A stretch of DNA of 64,000 nucleotides from Bolinopsis microptera (lineage: Eukaryota > Ctenophora > Tentaculata > Lobata > Bolinopsidae), in contig NC_087081.1 of the NCBI RefSeq assembly GCF_026151205.1, positions 5,513,246 to 5,577,245 on the forward strand, written 5' to 3'. Below, piece by piece: positions 12,477 to 24,647 of the stretch; position 1 is the first letter of the stretch; each line of letters begins with the position of its first letter. The position numbers and the translations under genes are program-made. The notes under the pieces were generated by a model. That model did not search any database and had not been told where the DNA came from. It was given only the letters and a program-made list of their open reading frames with translations.

Positions 12477-14655
12477 GATGTATAGGTGTATATTGTGCAT
12501 TAGGCTAGTTTAAAAGTTGAAAATCTAAAAGTTGCACACGTGGGGACACGCCCAAATTGATATAAAATTGCTAAAATCACGGAAAATTGCATATATTGCC
12601 CGATTTTACTTTCTGAATTAGTGAATTAGTCGCGCCACGCTCAAATACTTTCTGAAAGTCTTAAAACTTTTTCACCAAAAACATTCTAATTCACAATGAA
12701 ATATAATTGATCAGTTTCAAATTTAGAAAGAATGTTAAGAGTTTCGGCAGTTTAACCTCATATAGACCTTTACTTATTAAATTGATGTGACTGCACTGAC
12801 GGTGGACCATTGCATCATGTGGTGCCTAAAGTTTCGCATATTCAAATTATTGTGTAGGCGTGCAGATGAGGCTTCTTAAGGTGTGATGTAGAGTTTAAGA
12901 GGTTTTTTCAACAACGAACATTTAGGGGTGTTTCTAATAATCTAACCATGAGGGTCTAACTCTAATCATCATCATTATATAAGGCCGATTATAACACTGG
13001 TAACAGGTAAAGAGGTAATTAGCATCATTTTGAACTTTGAGCTGAAGTGACTGTCTTTTTAAGTATTGCATATTAATGTTAGGATGTTAGGAGATGATAT
13101 GATTTGCAGGCTGATAATAGTAAATACTTTTATTGAACGCTTATAGGGCTTCCAGCGTCCAATCAATGTCCGTTCAAATAATGTCCGTTAAGTTAGACAT
13201 CTATAATAATACAAAATAAAGTTACCTGAAGTTCTATCTTAGTGTGTATAGGGGCTGTAGTCAGGATCGACATTGGCCTCACCAGTTGTATTCTCCTAGA
13301 ACGTTTGTAACTGGCTGCTGACGATGCACGATTATGGCTGTGTCTACTCATGGTTACAACAAATTTAACTGTATATCATAAACTATTTCGATCCCTCACA
13401 AGAGTCAATCGAGTGCATTCGAGCAATGCACAATATATTAAATCCGATAAACAGTGCTTGTGGTGAATTTAATTCAATAATCCAAGCAGCTGAGCCTGCG
13501 AAACCGACGGAAGATAAAACGAGTGCATTTAAACCTCACAGTGGTTAAAGTTAAGATGTGCAATCAACTGCAACCGTACGTGTGATCATGCAGGATCATG
13601 TGAATTTGTGACACGATTACATAGGACATTGTTTTAGGGGCACCTTCATTAGTTTAACGTATAAATATATATTCGATACGAAGAAATACGAAGTTTTAGA
13701 AGTTTTAAATCTATCGATATCATCACTATTATTGTCAAAGCTGAACGTTTATAATGCATCACAAATAACAAACACCATCTCTTCTTGTGAATACAGCAAA
13801 TATACTATGCGAGTTTTGCATTGTACAGTATTCTGCTTACTAATCCACATATACAGTTCCTTGTCCAATCAATAAGCAGATGAGAAGAACAGCCAATCAA
13901 CGACCACGATTTCCCGCACGTGGGTTGTCAGGATGTCACATGGAAACCACGTGGGCCGTCAAGACGTCACGTGGTCCGACCACGTGACGTCGTGGTCGTT
14001 ACGTTTCATTACTAAATTCGTCATAACAATGAAATAGCTCTCCCGCATGTCTGGAACTTTCAGTAGTGAAGAAACAGTAAAACGAAACGTTCTTTAAATC
14101 TCTCGCCACCTTGCTTGACGACACGTACAGCTATGAAGCAACAATGATAACGGAACACCATTTGAGACTGCTTGAATTATTTGTGTCTGCATTTAAAACT
14201 TTTAAATTTCGTGAGATGCATGGTGTGATCAAATCTGATACAATTGTAGTTTATAGTGTGATGATATTTCATTGCATGTATTTGTAAAATATCGTGGGAC
14301 CTTTTACCATTGCTATTCATACAGTGGCCATAATGGGCAGCGTTAGTTTGATAATCTCAACATTGGGTGTGGTCGAATAAATGAAACAAGTGGGTTGACC
14401 AACGTTTTTTAACACCTGGTGGTGGTCTTGAAATCTCATTATCTTTGAACAATAACAATTAAAAAATATTTGGAGATCAAAACCAGTGCTTATAAGTAAG
14501 CTTACATTGATATCAAAGGCAACTACGAAAATTTTAACGCCACTAAAACCAAGTAGTTCAATTAACAAAAGTAACAAAAATTGAGTCACTCAATCACAAT
14601 TTATCTGCTCTCATTTTCTGATAAAAAATTACGATCATCAAACTGGAGTGTCCAG

Positions 14656-14841
14656 ATGGATTTGACCAACTCCAAGCTAGAAAGTTTCTATAGCAGGTAT
14701 GCATCAGCTGCTTGCTCTGACTTCAGAAATAATCAAACCACCGGGACCACTGAGCGATTGCAGCGCTACCTCCACCCGTGCCCTGGGACAGGTCTTATAA
14801 TGTCACTATTCAAGGAAGAAACCAAACATGAAAACTATTAA
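14656..14841 (+). CDS. Possible short coding exon or small protein, unrecognised
   Basis: An ATG directly follows an acceptor-like TGTCCAG and opens a 61-codon frame with ordinary composition (MDLTNSKLESFYSRYASAAC at the start, KEETKHENY at the end). No family is recognised, no signal peptide or membrane segment is visible, and no partner exon was found. It may be a chance frame. Confidence 0.2.
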   Translation: MDLTNSKLESFYSRYASAACSDFRNNQTTGTTERLQRYLHPCPGTGLIMSLFKEETKHENY

Positions 14842-14984
14842 GATATTAAAACAGGAGCACTTATTGTCGTATCACTTTTATATAATTCCAATTTAAATTA
14901 TTGTACTTGTAGTTAAGTGCTGTCAATTTGTTGCACGCTATAGTATATAAAGCATATAGTATAATATAGCATGTCCGTTTATAT

Positions 14985-15030
14985 AGCATGTCCGGTTTTG
15001 TATATATATATATACAAAACCGGACATGCT
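14985..15030. repeat. 46-bp perfect palindrome
   Basis: AGCATGTCCGGTTTTG followed by a TA run and the exact complement. The DNA could extrude as a cruciform, or the RNA could form a 20+ bp hairpin. A partial copy of the arm (AGCATGTCCG) lies just upstream near 14968. It may be a collapsed MITE. Confidence 0.8.
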
Positions 15031-15904
15031 CAAAGACCTGTTTACTCATTGCTTCGCGTCTGTTTTATTTAAAGGCAGCGTTTAGTACATATTTTGATAA
15101 AAATCTATAAAATGATGCGACCCCATACTCTGTTCTGCATTGTTTATTTATACAGATTTTATAAAATCTCAAAATGATTATATCTTACCGGAGGTGTTGG
15201 TATGAATCTTCCGTCCACCGCCCGAACTGACACTGCACTCTTACCACTGAAATGAAAAAGAATTTATAATAAAGATCTTGTCGACAAAATGTTGGGTGGG
15301 AAGCTGTATCCACGCTCCTTACAAGCTTACAGTTATATGTAATTTATTTAAGTCTCGATCTAAATGTGCTGAATCAGCTGTCAAGCTCACACTTTGGAGT
15401 CACGGAAGTATCTGCCCACGGTGAAACTCTCTAGGGGGGTGTTCTCTTCTAGAGGTGCAGAGTTCCTCCACATCTCGTTGTAATGTTTTTTACGTTGGGA
15501 CACTGTCTTTGGTTTTTGGGGGCTGATGCATGGGGAATTTTTTCATTAATTTCAAGATAATAATAATAATAATAATTCGTAATAATTAAATGTCATAATA
15601 TTCATTTATAAAAAATTATAGAACCGATTTCTACATTCTAAAATATTCCAACATATGGAAAAAATAAAAACGCCATGCCAAGCTACAATTAAAAGTCCAT
15701 GGTGAATCAAATCATCCACTAAACTTTTACTAAATCGAAGTGTATTTACCAAGTGTATTTACAAAGTGTATTTACCAAGTGTATTTAAAGACGGGACGAG
15801 ATGTATAAACCACGTTAGGATTGTAAGGAACGTTTTTGCTAGCGTCCGGTCTCACAACTGCAGTACCACGCTCGTGAAAGGGAGCCTGTGTAGACCTGTA
15901 CCAC

Positions 15905-15998
15905 AGTTTTGTTTATAGTTTTGTTTATAGTTTTGTTTATATTTTTGTTTATAGTTTTGTTTATAGTTTTGTTTATAGTTTTGTTTATAGTTTTGTGC
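15905..15998. repeat. 12-bp tandem repeat
   Basis: Eight near-identical copies of AGTTTTGTTTAT. Confidence 0.9.
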
Positions 15999-17933
15999 AA
16001 TTCGATAAGTCAGCTGGGTAGACATATTGATAATTGTGTATTACCGTCCAATAAATGTCTGTTCAAATAAATTCCGGTGACGTATAGTATTAGTAATGAT
16101 AACTGCATAATATATATTACAGTATTATAATTACACAGTTTTCTCTGGACAATTCAATGCAGCCTCTTTTGACCTGTTAAACAATATTTGCTGGCCAACA
16201 GAATAGGGAAACTGGAAAACTTGGAAAGGAAATAAAATATTTACGTTAGATTGTAGAAATCTCGCGCTGTTTCCATCATTTTCTTGTCATCATCCCCCTC
16301 CTCGACCAATCTGTTGGATCAAAAGCTTTTAAAGAAACATCAAACATACCTTATCCTCCCTTATTATACTTATCTAGGTCAGAGTACATTTTTTATAATC
16401 ATTAAATTGTCCACTTTGTGTGTGATTGCAATAAACTTCATTTCATATTCACACATCTCACACAATGCTTAGCGATGATAAACTCACTAAAACTTCAGAA
16501 CACATAAAAAACTTGAAAAAAAAGAACCAAAAAGCACAAAAAAAAACATACGAAAAAAAAAAACACATGTGAAAGAGCAGCTCCCAATTACCTCGACTGC
16601 TCCGGCATCCACATGTTACTGTGACTGTACATAGCAAAGCGCATGCCCGCTAGTCGACTCCGTTCCATTCCGCAGTATATATATAAGAACAAAGGTTAGC
16701 ACATGAGTTATAACCGCAAGGAGATCTAATAACAAGTACGGTGGATAATGCTGCTCTCAATATCGTATAGTCTATCTTAACGTCTTATCACGGATATGTC
16801 TAGTTTAACACATTCTGTAAAGCACATGGTCACCTCTCTGGATATAAGTTTATAATGTAAAGTGTGTGAGCTGTGATTAGACAATGGTGTTAAAGTTTAA
16901 GGTTATAAGGATTTAAACTTCAGATGTGATGCACTGATGCGTGTACGTGTAGCTGTAGCTGTAATGGTTTCAGGAACGAAGTAAGCATACTATAGGATCA
17001 CGATCATGGTGTTATAACGCTAGATTCACGTGATAATACCAGAAAGCAATTCGACGAACTTAAGTTATTGCCAAGTGTTTGCAGCAGTAGAGCAGATAAA
17101 TCGAGCTGCAAACACGTGGTTTAGCTATGTAACCTCTAAAATAAAACGTAACCTAGTGTTACAATGTGAAACCTCCCGGTCTAATTCACAAATACGCACA
17201 CCAGCTGGTGTTGTCCATTATTCTTGTCCCAGTTTCAAAGATTGAAGATGAACTTTCCTGGACCAAATTTCACAGAGTTGACTACATTTTTTTCCACTGA
17301 AAAGTTTTAAGTCAGTAAACTTAAACTGAATGCATGCAATGTATGTTTGATCTTATTTGTCTGACCAGACGAAGAATGTTTAAAAATTTTTAAATTAATG
17401 TTTTAACCTTTATCCAGCTTTTCATACTTTTTGACCTTATTCTTGTTTTATAGCCTTATAAACTATGAGTATACCATTCCACCTTATAGCTTTGTTCATT
17501 GGCCATTTTTCTTCCTTTAGCTATCACTTATAATAAACATTAAACATCTTTTCGTCACAGTTGAAAATTAATCAAAGCGTCAATCAAAGCACAACTTTTT
17601 AAATTCAGCATGCTGTCTTATGTGAAAGTAAAAATAATCCTCAGCTGATCAATTAACGTTTACTTATCAATTTATGACATAATATAATACAGTTACATCA
17701 TTCCTACTTCACATCACTATAAAACAATCAAACAGATTATGAAATCATTGATCTAAATTGATCTAAATTTAAATGAAACAAATATCAAAGTTACATAATA
17801 TCAGCTAGGTTAAAATAGTGAGTTTGTAAATTAATAAATCAGTAAATTGGTCACTCCTCACTGCTGATGATTTTCTTTTATAAAAAAGTTCTTTAACTCA
17901 CGATCATTCAGTCCTCCAATCAGCAGTGCATTA

Positions 17934-19844
17934 GGCAACTTGGTCGTTTAGCTCCGGACAGTCTATGCAACGTCCATGCAACGTCCATGCAACAACAAAA
18001 GAACCGTCTATGCAACGTCTATGCAACGTCCCTGCACAATGAACACTCTATGCACACTCCCTGCACGGTCAGTCTATGCAACGTCTATGCAACGTCTATG
18101 CAACGTCTATGCAACGTCCCTGCACAGTACCATATGAACACCGGCTACTAGCCGGCTAGTAGCCACTTTTGTAATAACAGCTCCTCAACTTCACATTACC
18201 AACCGGCTACTAACCGGCACTTGAAAAGTGGTCACTAGCCGGCTACTAACCGGCTACTAGCCGGCTAGTGACCACAAAGTGGCTACTAACCGGCTACTAA
18301 GCGGTCACTAGCCGGCTATTAGCCGAGCTCTAAAGCAGACCTACTAGTAGCCGGTTCCAAACCGGCTACTAGCCGGCACTTAGAAAGCGGTCACTAGCCG
18401 GCTACTAACCGGCTACTAACCGGCTAGTAACCACCAAGTGGCTACTAACCGGCTACTAACCGGTCACTAGCCGGCTCTTAAGCGGACCTACTAGCCGGCA
18501 CTCGAAAAGCGGTCGCTAGCCGGCTACTAACCGGCTACTAACCGGCTACTAACCGGTCACTAGCCGGCTATTAGCCGAGCTCTAAAGCAGACCTACTAGT
18601 AGCCGGTTCCAAACCGGCTACTAGCCGGCTACTAACCGGCTAGTAACCACCAAGTGGCTACTAACCGGTTGAGGAGCTGGAGGTTGAGGAGCTGGAAGTT
18701 GAGGAGCTGGAGGTTGAGGAGCTGGAGGTTGAGGAGCTGGAGGTTGAGGAGCTGGAGGTTGAGGAGCTGGAGGTTGAGGCGGTTGAGGAGCAGCAGCGGT
18801 ACGAGGAGCTAGTCCTGGAACAGTGGGAGGAGGAGGGGGTGGGGTAGGTCTTGAAGTAGAAGAGGTTCTAAGTCGGTGATTGGTGGTGGGGATAGGTCTG
18901 TTTGGTCGAATTGTGGGTGTAGAGTGCAGGGAGCACGGATCGATGTGTACTATAGTAGCCGGTTTGGAACCGGCTACTAGTAGGTCCGCTTAAGAGCCGG
19001 CTAGTGACCGGTTAGTAGCCGGTTAGTAGCCACTTGGTGGTTACTAGCCGGTTAGTAGCCGGTTAGTAGCCGGCTAGTGACCGCTTTCTAAGTGCCGGCT
19101 AGTAGCCGGTTTGGAACCGGCTACTAGTAGGTCTGCTTTAGAGCTCGGCTAATAGCCGGCTAGTGACCGGTTAGTAGCCGGTTAGTAGCCACTTGGTGGT
19201 TACTAGCCGGTTAGTAGCCGGTTAGTAGCCGGCGAGTGACCGCTTTTCAAGTGCCGGCTAGTAGCCGGTTTAGAACCGGCTACTAATAGGTCTGCTTTAG
19301 AGCCGGCTAGTGACCGGTTAGTAGCCGGTTAGTAGCCACTTGGTGGTTACTAGCCGGTTAGTAGCCGGTTAGTAGCCGGCTAGTGACCGCTTTTCAAGTG
19401 CCGGCTAGTAGCCGGTTTAGAACCGGCTACTAATAGGTCTGCTTTAGAGCTCGGCTAATAGCCGGCTAGTGACCGCTTAGTAGCCGGTTAGTAGCCACTT
19501 TGTGGTCACTAGCCGGCTAGTAGCCGGTTAGTAGCCGGCTAGTGACCACTTTTCAAGTGCCGGTTAGTAGCCGGTTGTTAATGTGAAGTTGAGGAGCTGT
19601 TATTACAAAAGTGGCTACTAGCCGGCTAGTAGCCGGCTAGTAGCCGGTGTTCATATGGTACTGTGCAGGGACGTTGCATAGACGTTGCATAGACGTTGCA
19701 TAGACTGACCGTGCAGGGAGTGTGCATAGAGTGTTCATTGTGCAGGGACGTTGCATAGACGTTGCATAGACGGTTCTTTTGTTGTTGCACGGACGTTGCA
19801 TAGACGTTGCATAGACTGTCCGGAGCTAAACGACCAACTTCCCC
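17934..19844. mobile_element. Foldback element A (GGCAA ends, 8-bp TSD, 11-bp repeat arms)
   Basis: A 1.9-kb inverted-repeat element flanked by perfect 8-bp direct repeats GTGCATTA (17926-17933 and 19845-19852). The ends read GGCAACTTGGTCGTTTAGC on the left and the complement of GGGGAAGTTGGTCGTTTAGC on the right. Each arm consists of tandem 11-bp units: an outer block of TATGCAACGTC and an inner block of CCGGCTACTAA with variants. The unique centre (about 18660-18956) carries a 15-bp GTTGAGGAGCTGGAG repeat and a proline-rich coding fragment on the minus strand. No transposase is present. Long repetitive arms are typical of foldback DNA transposons; the 8-bp target fits hAT, P or Merlin-like superfamilies and cannot be narrowed here. 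Confidence 0.85.
18669..18956 (-). pseudogene. Proline-rich coding fragment carried by foldback element A
   Basis: On the minus strand about 96 codons stay open. The start contains IVHIDPCSLHSTPTIRPNRP, followed by a Ser/Thr-rich stretch, a run of six prolines and then PQPPAPQPP repeats made by the 15-bp DNA repeat. It aligns with the N-terminal half of the frame in element B at 25160: both show IV..DPC..H.TP..RP.R, then RPT.PPPPP and VP...P. It has no start codon in a good context and runs into the arm repeats, so it is a fragment or an exon entered at the AG at about 18951. Its function is unknown; in established families, proline-rich tracts usually serve as disordered interaction segments. 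Confidence 0.5.
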
Positions 19845-20095
19845 GTGCATTAATTAAATACATATCTATTAAATAAATTAAACTTGGTAATTGTTGATAA
19901 AGATTTGTAAATAAATTGAGTTTTCCTTTATATCGCGGCTAGCCCAATTAACAAATGAACCTTCAGCCCTCAGTTTCATTATCTATTTCACTCCTTTTAA
20001 AAATACATATTTCTCACAATTAAAAAAACTATCAGTTTTGATTATAGTGCTGACTCTCGTCTACATATTTAAACTCAACAAATCATATAACAGAT

Positions 20096-21424
20096 TCAGT
20101 GCTGTACTCCAGTCATGGACAGAACAACACACACCAACAGTGAACTGGAAACAACACACAGCAAGGTAGTTGTGTAAGGGTTCAGGAAGGACGCCAGAGC
20201 CACCCCACCGATACCACCAACATACGCAACTGTAAACATTAGGGTGCTGCTTGCTGCTAGGCCATCCGAGCCAAAATACTCAGCGTCCAACAGGAGGATA
20301 AGGGATTCTGTGGATTGCATTCCGTAAACCATTTTAGCAATGCCCATGCAGGTATATTGAACCCACAAGCCTGGTTTGAACAACACGACCGCACAGCTTA
20401 TAGCAGTGAGTGCTCCTATAACTGACTGAAGGACTCTGAACTTAAAGCACTTCCGGAGAAGAAACCCGAAGTAACGTCCAAAGAACTGTGAGCCTCCGGA
20501 AATAGCTGCTATTACGAGATACTCTGCTCCGTGAACCACACCCTGGCAGGGGTCATATTCTAATATAGTGGAATTTAGCGGGCTCTCAGAATTCTCGAAA
20601 TTGTTGGATTTCATAAGTTCTGGTACTAAAAGAATACTGCCGTACCCAAACACCATTAGCAGACCAATAAACAGACTCCCTTTACATAAACGTAGGTTAA
20701 AGTCTGTAGGCTCCTTAAAATGCTCCTTTTTCCGAGAATCAGTGTCTAATTGTTCTTCGTGGCTGTCCGATTTTTCTAGATTACAGTGCAGTATGATTAT
20801 AGGCGGTATGAACCAAGGGATTGAGGTACACAGAATAAACTCACGCCAATTTATCAGATCCAGCAGACACCACCCTAGAAAACCTATCCAGGTACTTCCC
20901 AGGGCAATGGCAAATCCTTGTAGAAAAGCTCCAGTAGGAACGATTTCAATAGAGGACACATTCTGGGTGAAATACACCCCTGATGTTGCGGCAGTTAAAC
21001 CAACACAGATGCCAGTGAGTGCCCGGGAAATTAACAGTGTCCAATAGTTAGGAACAATCGCACATACCACAGCGAAAATAATTGAGGAGTAAAGTGAGAG
21101 ATAGAGCACGAACTTATTACCGAGCTTCTTAGCTAGGGGCATGGAGATTAACGTGGATAGAGCCATGAAAACGTAAAGAATTACCCCCAGGACAGACTCG
21201 CCAAGAGGGGAAATGTCCATCTCACAAGAAACTTGCTGGGTTATGATACCGGGCAGGTAGATCTCAATCCCATGACCGAACTTAATTAGCATCCACTGGA
21301 CCAGGAATATGTAATCTTTACCAGTCCATTTCACGATGTGGCGCTTTAGCAGGGTGTTCCTCTCTGAGCCTTGTCTTTCTTCTTCGGTGTCAGGGGTAGA
21401 GTTTGAAGTGATCATTGGAGACAT
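20096..21424 (-). CDS. MFS transporter, SVOP/SV2-like, single coding exon
   Basis: This is a 442-residue multi-pass membrane protein. The N-terminus (about 34 residues) is hydrophilic and acidic. TM1 begins near residue 38 (DYIFLVQWMLIKFG), followed by the CEMDISPLGESVLG loop and TM2, which is the pattern seen in SVOP and SV2 proteins (CDW.LS..E.A). The usual RxGRR motif between TM2 and TM3 is degenerate (AKKLGNK, 98-104). RALTGICVGLTAATSGVYFT (134-153) is TM4 and NWREFILCTSIPWFI leads into TM6. A charged cytoplasmic loop (215-240) separates the halves. LLLDAEYFGSDGLAASS marks the TM10-11 region. The family exports or imports small organic solutes at vesicle or plasma membranes; the substrate is unknown. 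ATTATTTCCCTTTCAG-like sequence 9 bases before the ATG looks like a 3' splice site, suggesting a spliced 5' UTR. A single coding exon could reflect an old retrocopy. Confidence 0.85.
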   Translation of the reverse strand: MSPMITSNSTPDTEEERQGSERNTLLKRHIVKWTGKDYIFLVQWMLIKFGHGIEIYLPGIITQQVSCEMDISPLGESVLGVILYVFMALSTLISMPLAKKLGNKFVLYLSLYSSIIFAVVCAIVPNYWTLLISRALTGICVGLTAATSGVYFTQNVSSIEIVPTGAFLQGFAIALGSTWIGFLGWCLLDLINWREFILCTSIPWFIPPIIILHCNLEKSDSHEEQLDTDSRKKEHFKEPTDFNLRLCKGSLFIGLLMVFGYGSILLVPELMKSNNFENSESPLNSTILEYDPCQGVVHGAEYLVIAAISGGSQFFGRYFGFLLRKCFKFRVLQSVIGALTAISCAVVLFKPGLWVQYTCMGIAKMVYGMQSTESLILLLDAEYFGSDGLAASSTLMFTVAYVGGIGGVALASFLNPYTTTLLCVVSSSLLVCVVLSMTGVQH

Positions 21425-21975
21425 GCGGTGTCCTCTGAAAGGGATTATTTTTATTCTAAAAACTTAAATATTTTTAAACATGATTTAAGAAATTAACAAA
21501 TGTATCAGCAATTGGCCCAAGACGCATTACTTTTTGCATAAGCTTCGAGTATCGAGTGAATCGACAAAAAATGACAGAAAGTCATCGCGTTTATAGATAC
21601 ACGATTAATACAAATTACTGAAACAACTGTTATTGATATGATAAAAATGGCCGGGTGCAAATTTTGACCAAGAAATATTATGAAATCGGCCGTGAGTATA
21701 TGGTGTACACAATAGACATTAGACATTTTGTAAGTCTAAGTATACGCATAAATGATAATGTGCCGTAATGTCAAGAGGAGAGTGGACACGCGTCAAATAA
21801 AAACTAAAATAATCGTACAATAGTGAAAAAGAAGAAGTGACGCGCCACACCCTCTGTAATATATGACATTTAACAGAACTTCCAGGAAATCTGAATTTGA
21901 CCCATATTTATATTTTCTGAAATTTTGGTGCAATTCTGACACGAATTACGTGAATTATTAATATATATATAGGCA
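21425..21975. other. Upstream region of the MFS gene
   Basis: On the minus strand an acceptor-like CCCTTTCAG ends about 9 bases before the transporter ATG, implying a non-coding first exon further upstream. The rest is AT-rich with no other support; a promoter cannot be placed. Confidence 0.35.
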
Positions 21976-22821
21976 ATAGATGTGGATACTGGCGGGGAGG
22001 TGATAATTGTTTGTTTACATTAATAGTGAGCACATGTTAAGCAGGCTGAGGAGGTGATAATTGTTTGTTTACATTTTAGGTCGAGCACATGTTAAGCAGG
22101 CTGAGGAGGTGATACATATTTTGTATTATAGAAGGTTTGTAACACTTGTAACGCCTTCTTGTTACCCCCCTTTGAGGACCCCGATTTATTTTCTGAACGA
22201 AAGCTCAAAAATAACCGAGAAATCGACCTTCTTATTAACTCATTTTGATGACTGTTTCTGACCTAAAATTGCACGAAAAATCGATTTAGCTAAGTTTCAG
22301 AACCTATAAACACTTCCTTATCCCTCAAAATTGATGTTTTATAGTTAATACGACCAACAAGCAACATATATTTTGATCCTTCGGTTCTACTCATGACCTA
22401 GACAGTTAAGCTGAACCCGACAGATTGAGGCAATCCTCACCTTAACTGACCAAACTGGTACTAACACAATTTTCAGATATAAATGTTCTTTGCGATACGT
22501 TTATTGCAGCTTTGCAACTTGAGTGAAGACCAGAGTACGAAAACACACAGCAGGTAAGCAACTCACTTTTGGTGACTGTTCCTCACGAACATTCTGATCC
22601 TGTAACAATCCTCACCTTAACTCAAAGGGGGGTAACAAGAAGGCGTTACAAGTGTTACAAACCTTCTATAATACAAAATATGTATCACCTCCTCAGCCTG
22701 CTTAACATGTGCTCGACCTAAAATGTAAACAAACAATTATCACCTCCTCAGCCTGCTTAACATGTGCTCACTATTAATGTAAACAAACAATTATCACCTC
22801 CCCGCCAGTATCCACATCTAT
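21976..22821. mobile_element. Inverted-repeat element with 201-bp perfect arms
   Basis: The left arm (21976-22176) and right arm (22621-22821) are exact reverse complements over 201 bp, starting ATAGATGTGGATACTGGCGG. Each arm holds two imperfect direct copies of a roughly 63-bp segment (GAGGTGATAATTGTTTGTTT to GTTAAGCAGGCT). The 444-bp centre is non-coding. No target duplication is obvious, so the true ends may differ by a few bases. Perfect arms imply recent insertion or arm-to-arm gene conversion. It is a non-autonomous DNA element of unassigned superfamily. Confidence 0.8.
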
Positions 22822-24322
22822 AGGGTTACACGTACGTGCAGTGTGGGCAGTTACTTTCGGGCCACCATGATGTACTATATTCTTATATTAAATTAAAAGG
22901 TATTGCAACAGACGAATAATACAAAGAACCTTGACAAGAGTGTGAGAGTTTATAAATAAACCGTATTTATTATTTAACATCAGTTAATTATTTGATGAGG
23001 ATGACAATAGAAATCAGAAGGCGTATCCTTATAATCTTATAGAATCTATGAAAGTGCAATGAAGTAAAATGAAGTCTAAACATCGTGCATTTCTTAAGTT
23101 TTTATCACGACAAATACAATGAAGTGATCAAACAATAAAAGCTAAGGCTTTTATAAACTTTTCGTAAGATTGCGGGACTTTCATTACGTCCCCAGCAATC
23201 TATCAAATACAATAAAGTGCTAAAATTAAGACATAAAGTTAAACAGTGTCGGAACTCCTTTTCATGAGAACATTTTCTTTCGTATGGAACATTTCTTTTA
23301 TAAAAAATGTTCAATCTTCACTGAAATTAGAACAGCAAATATAAAGTAAAAAAGTAATTCGAAAAATTGCCATCGCGATAGCGATTGTTCGATGCGAGCC
23401 ACATGTAATGCGCGCGCGCAGAGCCTATCAAATAAAGCCGGTAACCAAAATTAACGCATATAGTCGTAAAAAATTGCCTCTCAGCTAGCAATAAACAAGA
23501 AAACATCAAAGATTTGAATTGTGATAATGATAAGATATTCATTAGTTTCAGGTTTTGTCATAGAAGATCCTCTCAATAAGCATAATTTGTGGCGTAAAAT
23601 TTCCTTTCCAGAATGATCAAACTCAAAGTTGGCACCAAAATGATGTGCCTGGTATGTTCGGTTTATTAGATTAGTATCTTCATCTGATTATAGTAATTAG
23701 GTTGATTTCTGAATGATATATAACGCTGCTTAATTTTTAACAAAAAGACAATTTTCTGGATTGCATAGCCGATAAGACGTTTTTAAGTAAATATATTTAT
23801 AACGGAACTTCGATATTATTACATGGCATTTTTTATGATCGAATTAATATCGTTATTAATATTAAAATGCTCATAGTTGCCAAATATTTTAAACTTTCAT
23901 CAGCACAGTATAATTAGATCAATTTAGCAATAACAGTTCCATAAATGTTTGTAAATTGGTGCTCGCTTATCAGTTGCTGGGTTTATTTAATTAGCGATCA
24001 TATCTCAACGACCAGAATCCAATCCACTTCACACAATTAGATCCAGTTTCAGAACCTATAACAGGGTGGGACTGTACAAATAAAAAGCTGAGTTTGTTTG
24101 TAATACCGTGGGTTTACAAAGTAGCTTCTGCTCTACAGGAGCATATAACATTTATTAAACGTATTGATTTCCAAAAATCTGCGTATTATAAAACCAATCA
24201 TGGCAATATAAAGCCCAATGATAGAATCAATTTTCATGGTCGTGGAGTCTCATGGATGATGATAATCGGATTATCATCATCCAGTCATGTTTCATTTCTT
24301 TCGACATGATATTTTTTAAAGG
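22822..24322. other. Intergenic DNA, nothing recognised
   Basis: AT-rich sequence with short frames only. No coding exon, RNA gene or clear repeat could be supported. Confidence 0.55.
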
Positions 24323-24602
24323 TTTTAAGGGTTTTTTAACGTACCTTATCGGACGTTATTTGACCGGACACTGCGTGAACGGACATAATTTTGAATGCAC
24401 ATTAAAATGAACGGCATGTACTATACCTTGTCTGACTTTATTTGAACGATTTTGAAGTCCGATAAAATATTTAACATCTTAGAACAGCACGGCCCCTCCC
24501 TCCCCCCACAATGATTCATTATGCGGTACTCAAATTTATTATATATTTTATCACATACTAACAAAGCGGGATGGTACAAGCTAGCAAAAGAGAAATAGAA
24601 AG
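24323..24602 (+). repeat. 280-bp direct repeat, copy 1 (contains MITE-family end)
   Basis: A segment nearly identical to 26677-26962. It starts TTTAAGGGTTTTT, includes the TACCTTATCGGACGTTATTT end of the dispersed MITE family, a CCTCCCTCCCCCCACAATGA stretch and ends AGAAATAGAAAG. Together with copy 2 it brackets foldback element B and a LINE tail, like terminal repeats of a composite insertion or a local duplication. Confidence 0.85.
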
Positions 24603-24647
24603 AGAAAATATATACACTATACAGCATATTAATTATACAGCATATTA

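Larger units (their letters stand above)
12477..17925. other. Intergenic DNA with scattered repeat fragments
   Basis: No convincing gene. It contains a half copy of the CCTTATCGGAC MITE family at about 13150-13196 (AATGTCCGTTCAAATAATGT) and another at 16043-16087, a palindrome at 14985-15030, a 13-14-bp GTGTATTTACCA-type repeat at about 15740-15790 and a 12-bp repeat at 15905-15998. The rest is AT-rich single-copy sequence. Confidence 0.6.

Noticed and set aside
20568-21047. 159-codon plus-strand frame
   Set aside because: Shadow of the MFS transporter on the opposite strand.
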